Positions 39,757 to 40,861 of a DNA stretch of 40,861 nucleotides are shown in pieces; position 1 is the first letter of the stretch, and each line of letters begins with the position of its first letter. The stretch spans positions 1 to 40,861 of the forward strand of contig CAZUSU010000031.1 of assembly GCA_964623315.1 (NCBI GenBank), read 5' to 3'. The translations under genes and the position numbers were made by a program. Under the pieces are notes generated by a model, which did no database searches, had not been told where the DNA came from, and worked only from the letters and a program-made list of their open reading frames with translations. The stretch comes from CAZUSU01 sp964623315 (GTDB lineage Bacteria > Patescibacteriota > Patescibacteriia > Magasanikbacterales > 2-02-FULL-50-9b).

Positions 39757-40071
39757 ATAAAAAAAATTGACCTAGACAAGCCGCATCAATTCTTTTTTGA
39801 AACCCTCGGCAATCACGCGCGGTGGAATATTATTCATCTGCTCAAAAAAAATTCGCACCGAGTTACCGATATTGCCAAGAAACTGAAATTGGAGCAAAGT
39901 CTGGTATCTCATCACATAAAACGCCTTGAGACCTGCGGTTTTGTGAAAGTGGAAATAAACGGCACCGAAAGGATTTATCATCTCAACAAAGTGACCATCA
40001 GTCCTCTTTTGAAATTGGTAGACGGCCATGTCAATACCTTTTGTAAAAAAATCTGTTGCAAAGAACGATAA
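39757..40071 (+). CDS. ArsR/SmtB-family metal-responsive repressor, non-ATG start
   Basis: 104 residues. A winged helix-turn-helix is clear: ETLGNHARWNIIHLLKKN, the recognition region VTDIAKKLKLEQSLVSHHIK, RLETCGFVKVEINGTERIYH as wing. The C-terminal helix holds Asp and His in KLVDGHVNTF and ends FCKKICCKER, giving possible alpha-5 type ligands plus three Cys. No in-frame ATG, GTG or TTG exists between the upstream stop (39691) and the domain. ATA 39757 occupies the place of an expected ATG (then KKIDLDKPH); ATT 39766 is the alternative. It therefore uses a rare start codon, carries a recent G-to-A change, or contains a sequencing error. Confidence 0.8.
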   Translation: MKKIDLDKPHQFFFETLGNHARWNIIHLLKKNSHRVTDIAKKLKLEQSLVSHHIKRLETCGFVKVEINGTERIYHLNKVTISPLLKLVDGHVNTFCKKICCKER

Positions 40072-40089
40072 TCTGCATTTTGGTGGACG

Positions 40090-40208
40090 ACACAGGGATC
40101 GCCTCCGCGCGAATCATATCGCGCGTCGGACCTGGGCTCGCGCGACACGACCTGCGTATACTTGGTCGTGCGCTCGCCCTTCGATCCCCGTGTACATAGC
40201 TTCCATAA
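40090..40208. repeat. Structured repeat, copy 2 (paired with 29430-29537)
   Basis: Outer stem ACACAGGGATCG (40090-40101) with CGATCCCCGTGT (40182-40193), one mismatch. First inner hairpin CGCGCGA (40106-40112) with TCGCGCG (40119-40125). Second inner hairpin CACGACC (40146-40152) with GGTCGTG (40164-40170), extended by further pairs. GTCGGACCTGG (40125-40135) joins them, and CTTCCATAA (40200-40208) runs into a terminator hairpin. The helix order and these words match copy 1 while the helix sequences differ, as expected for selection on RNA structure. On the minus strand a 30-codon frame opens at the ATGGAAG; I do not regard it as a gene. Confidence 0.65.
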
Positions 40209-40240
40209 AAAGAACCCGCTTTCGTGGGTTCTTTTTATGG
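40203..40240. terminator. Perfect 15-bp bidirectional terminator
   Basis: CCATAAAAAGAACCC (40203-40217) pairs with GGGTTCTTTTTATGG (40226-40240) around an 8-nt loop; T5 on either strand. It can end the Cys-rich peptide/arsR transcript. Confidence 0.85.
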
Positions 40241-40245
40241 GCGAT

Positions 40246-40432
40246 AATACAATCAGCGCGAACCGAATTTTCCGCCAAATGCGGACCAGCCTCTGGCCGA
40301 GAAAAAATTGATTGAGGAATTTTCCGAACTCGCCGCGCGGAGCAGTGGCGGGCGGCGGATTTTTTACCCCGCACCGAGCTTTGCTCTGGTGCGTGGGCCT
40401 TCCCCTTTAACCCCTTCCTCCGCCGCCTGAAA
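40246..40432 (+). pseudogene. Open frame without start, possible gene remnant
   Basis: A frame following a TAA near 40246 reads, in part, NADQPLAEKKLIEEFSELAA and ends TPSSAA before TGA (40428-40430). There is no ATG and no recognised family. The composition of the first part looks protein-like; the second half is dictated by the large hairpin. It may be the tail of a lost gene or chance. Confidence 0.25.
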
Positions 40433-40447
40433 AATCCGCGCGGCGAG
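40329..40447. repeat. Large nested rod-like hairpin
   Basis: Three coaxial helices: CTCGCCGCGCGGA (40329-40341) with TCCGCGCGGCGAG (40435-40447), perfect 13 bp; GGCGGCGGA (40351-40359) with TCCGCCGCC (40419-40427), perfect 9 bp; GCACC-GAGC with GCTC-T-GGTGC (40371-40379, 40383-40392), one bulge. It could be a foldback mobile element remnant, a DNA-level binding site or an RNA. No transposase is adjacent. Confidence 0.55.
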
Positions 40448-40490
40448 AAGCGATTTGCCACACTGAATTGGGGTGGGCGCGCCACTGATT

Positions 40491-40514
40491 GAACGTTCCG
40501 AATCGTTCTTTTTT
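40491..40514 (+). terminator. Weak candidate terminator
   Basis: GAACG (40491-40495) pairs with CGTTC (40504-40508), followed by TTTTTT. The stem is short. A separate G+C-rich hairpin, CCCGCGC/GCGCGGG, lies near 40534-40551. Confidence 0.35.
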
Positions 40515-40593
40515 GTTTTTCCGCGCCTTGCCATGACACACCCCGCGCGCGGCGCGGGTTTATGGAACTCCATTTGATTAGACCGGATTGCTA

Positions 40594-40622
40594 TTGACAT
40601 ATACTGGGAATTTTGCTTAAAT
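40594..40622 (+). promoter_or_regulatory. Promoter of the HTH gene at the right edge
   Basis: TTGACA (40594-40599), 17-bp spacer, TTAAAT (40617-40622). It leaves a leader of about 55 nt ending in an SD (AGAGGAA) before ATG 40683. Confidence 0.6.
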
Positions 40623-40682
40623 AGCAAGTCCAACCTATATTAGGATTGGATGAGGTTCAACCCTTTCACAAAGAGGAACAAA

Positions 40683-40861
40683 ATGCGTGATTACCACGGA
40701 CAGCGTCGCGAGCGGGAGCCGCTCGTGCGCGAGCTCTACGGTCTCGGACTCTCGGCTCGCGAGATCGCCGAGATTGCGAAGTGGAGCGAGGCAACGCTCG
40801 CGCAGGACATCCGGCGGTTCGGTGGCCCGAAAGCGTTCCCGAATCGTCCCAAGAAGGGCGA
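40683..40861 (+). CDS. Helix-turn-helix protein, N-terminal part (runs off the window)
   Basis: The first 59 residues are visible. After a highly charged start (MRDYHGQRREREPLVRELYG) comes GLSAREIAEIAKWSEATLAQ followed by DIRRFGGP, a helix-turn-helix of the sigma-region-4/transposase/small-regulator kind. The full length and the rest of the domain layout lie beyond 40861. Strong SD, own promoter and G+C-rich codons place it with the cassette-like genes. It may be a DNA-binding regulator or a phage- or transposon-derived protein. Confidence 0.65.
   Translation, partial: MRDYHGQRREREPLVRELYGLGLSAREIAEIAKWSEATLAQDIRRFGGPKAFPNRPKKG

Noticed and set aside
40114..40206. 30-codon minus-strand frame starting ATGGAAGCT in the structured repeat
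   Set aside because: The other repeat copy has a stop after five codons at the same place, so the frame is not conserved.

Overview
The window looks like a chromosomal segment of a Patescibacteria/CPR bacterium with mid-range G+C. The main evidence is a complete S10-spc ribosomal protein operon in which rpsE is followed directly by rplO with no rpmD (uL30), a known CPR trait. Supporting signs are very compact gene spacing, almost no Shine-Dalgarno (SD) sequences on core genes, several promoters placed so close to the ATG that the mRNA would be leaderless, and no biosynthesis gene other than a lone pyrB. TGA is a normal stop codon here (for example at the end of rplP), which argues against the recoded Gracilibacteria and Absconditabacteria. 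A finer placement cannot be made from the sequence alone.

Layout. 1-4.2 kb: the 3' end of fusA, a long three-armed RNA-like fold, then two minus-strand genes (a degenerate HD-domain protein and a GT-C-like membrane protein) that separate fusA from tuf. 4.1-17.4 kb: tandem promoters, then tuf, rpsJ, rplC-D-W-B, rpsS, rplV, rpsC, rplP, rpmC, rpsQ, rplN-X-E, rpsN, rpsH, rplF-R, rpsE, rplO, secY, adk and map. 17.4-20.2 kb: ruvX-recO, pyrB, and an unknown minus-strand gene. 20.4-21.4 kb: a YdcF-like gene and tRNA-Ser(GGA), which is surrounded by partial copies of itself fused to perfect hairpins. 21.4-28.7 kb: asnS, a hicB-hicA toxin-antitoxin pair, two lipoproteins, a compact aspS, scpA-scpB and a D,D-carboxypeptidase. 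28.7-29.8 kb: an unknown minus-strand gene, a structured repeat and two tRNAs. 29.8-39.4 kb: parA-parB converge on a minus-strand run lcp-der-pth-dprA-topA-rel. 39.4-40.9 kb: a cysteine-rich 49-residue peptide and an ArsR-type regulator under an ArsR-like operator, a second copy of the structured repeat, a large nested hairpin, and the start of a helix-turn-helix gene.

How the genes work together. Most of the window is housekeeping: translation (EF-G, EF-Tu, ribosomal proteins, AsnRS, AspRS, peptidyl-tRNA hydrolase, Met aminopeptidase, tRNAs), ribosome assembly (Der), secretion (SecY), chromosome segregation (ParAB, ScpAB, TopA), repair or uptake (RuvX, RecO, DprA), stringent response (Rel) and the cell wall (D,D-carboxypeptidase, LCP).

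Against this background, five genes stand out: the HD protein, pyrB, the unknown genes at 19.6 and 28.8 kb, and the HTH gene at the right edge. Each has a strong SD, richer G+C codon use and mostly its own promoter and terminator, as expected of independently acquired single-gene cassettes. The most promising candidates for something undescribed are the cysteine-rich peptide/ArsR unit, the paired structured repeats near 29.5 and 40.1 kb, and the tRNA-Ser half-copy modules near 21.2 kb.
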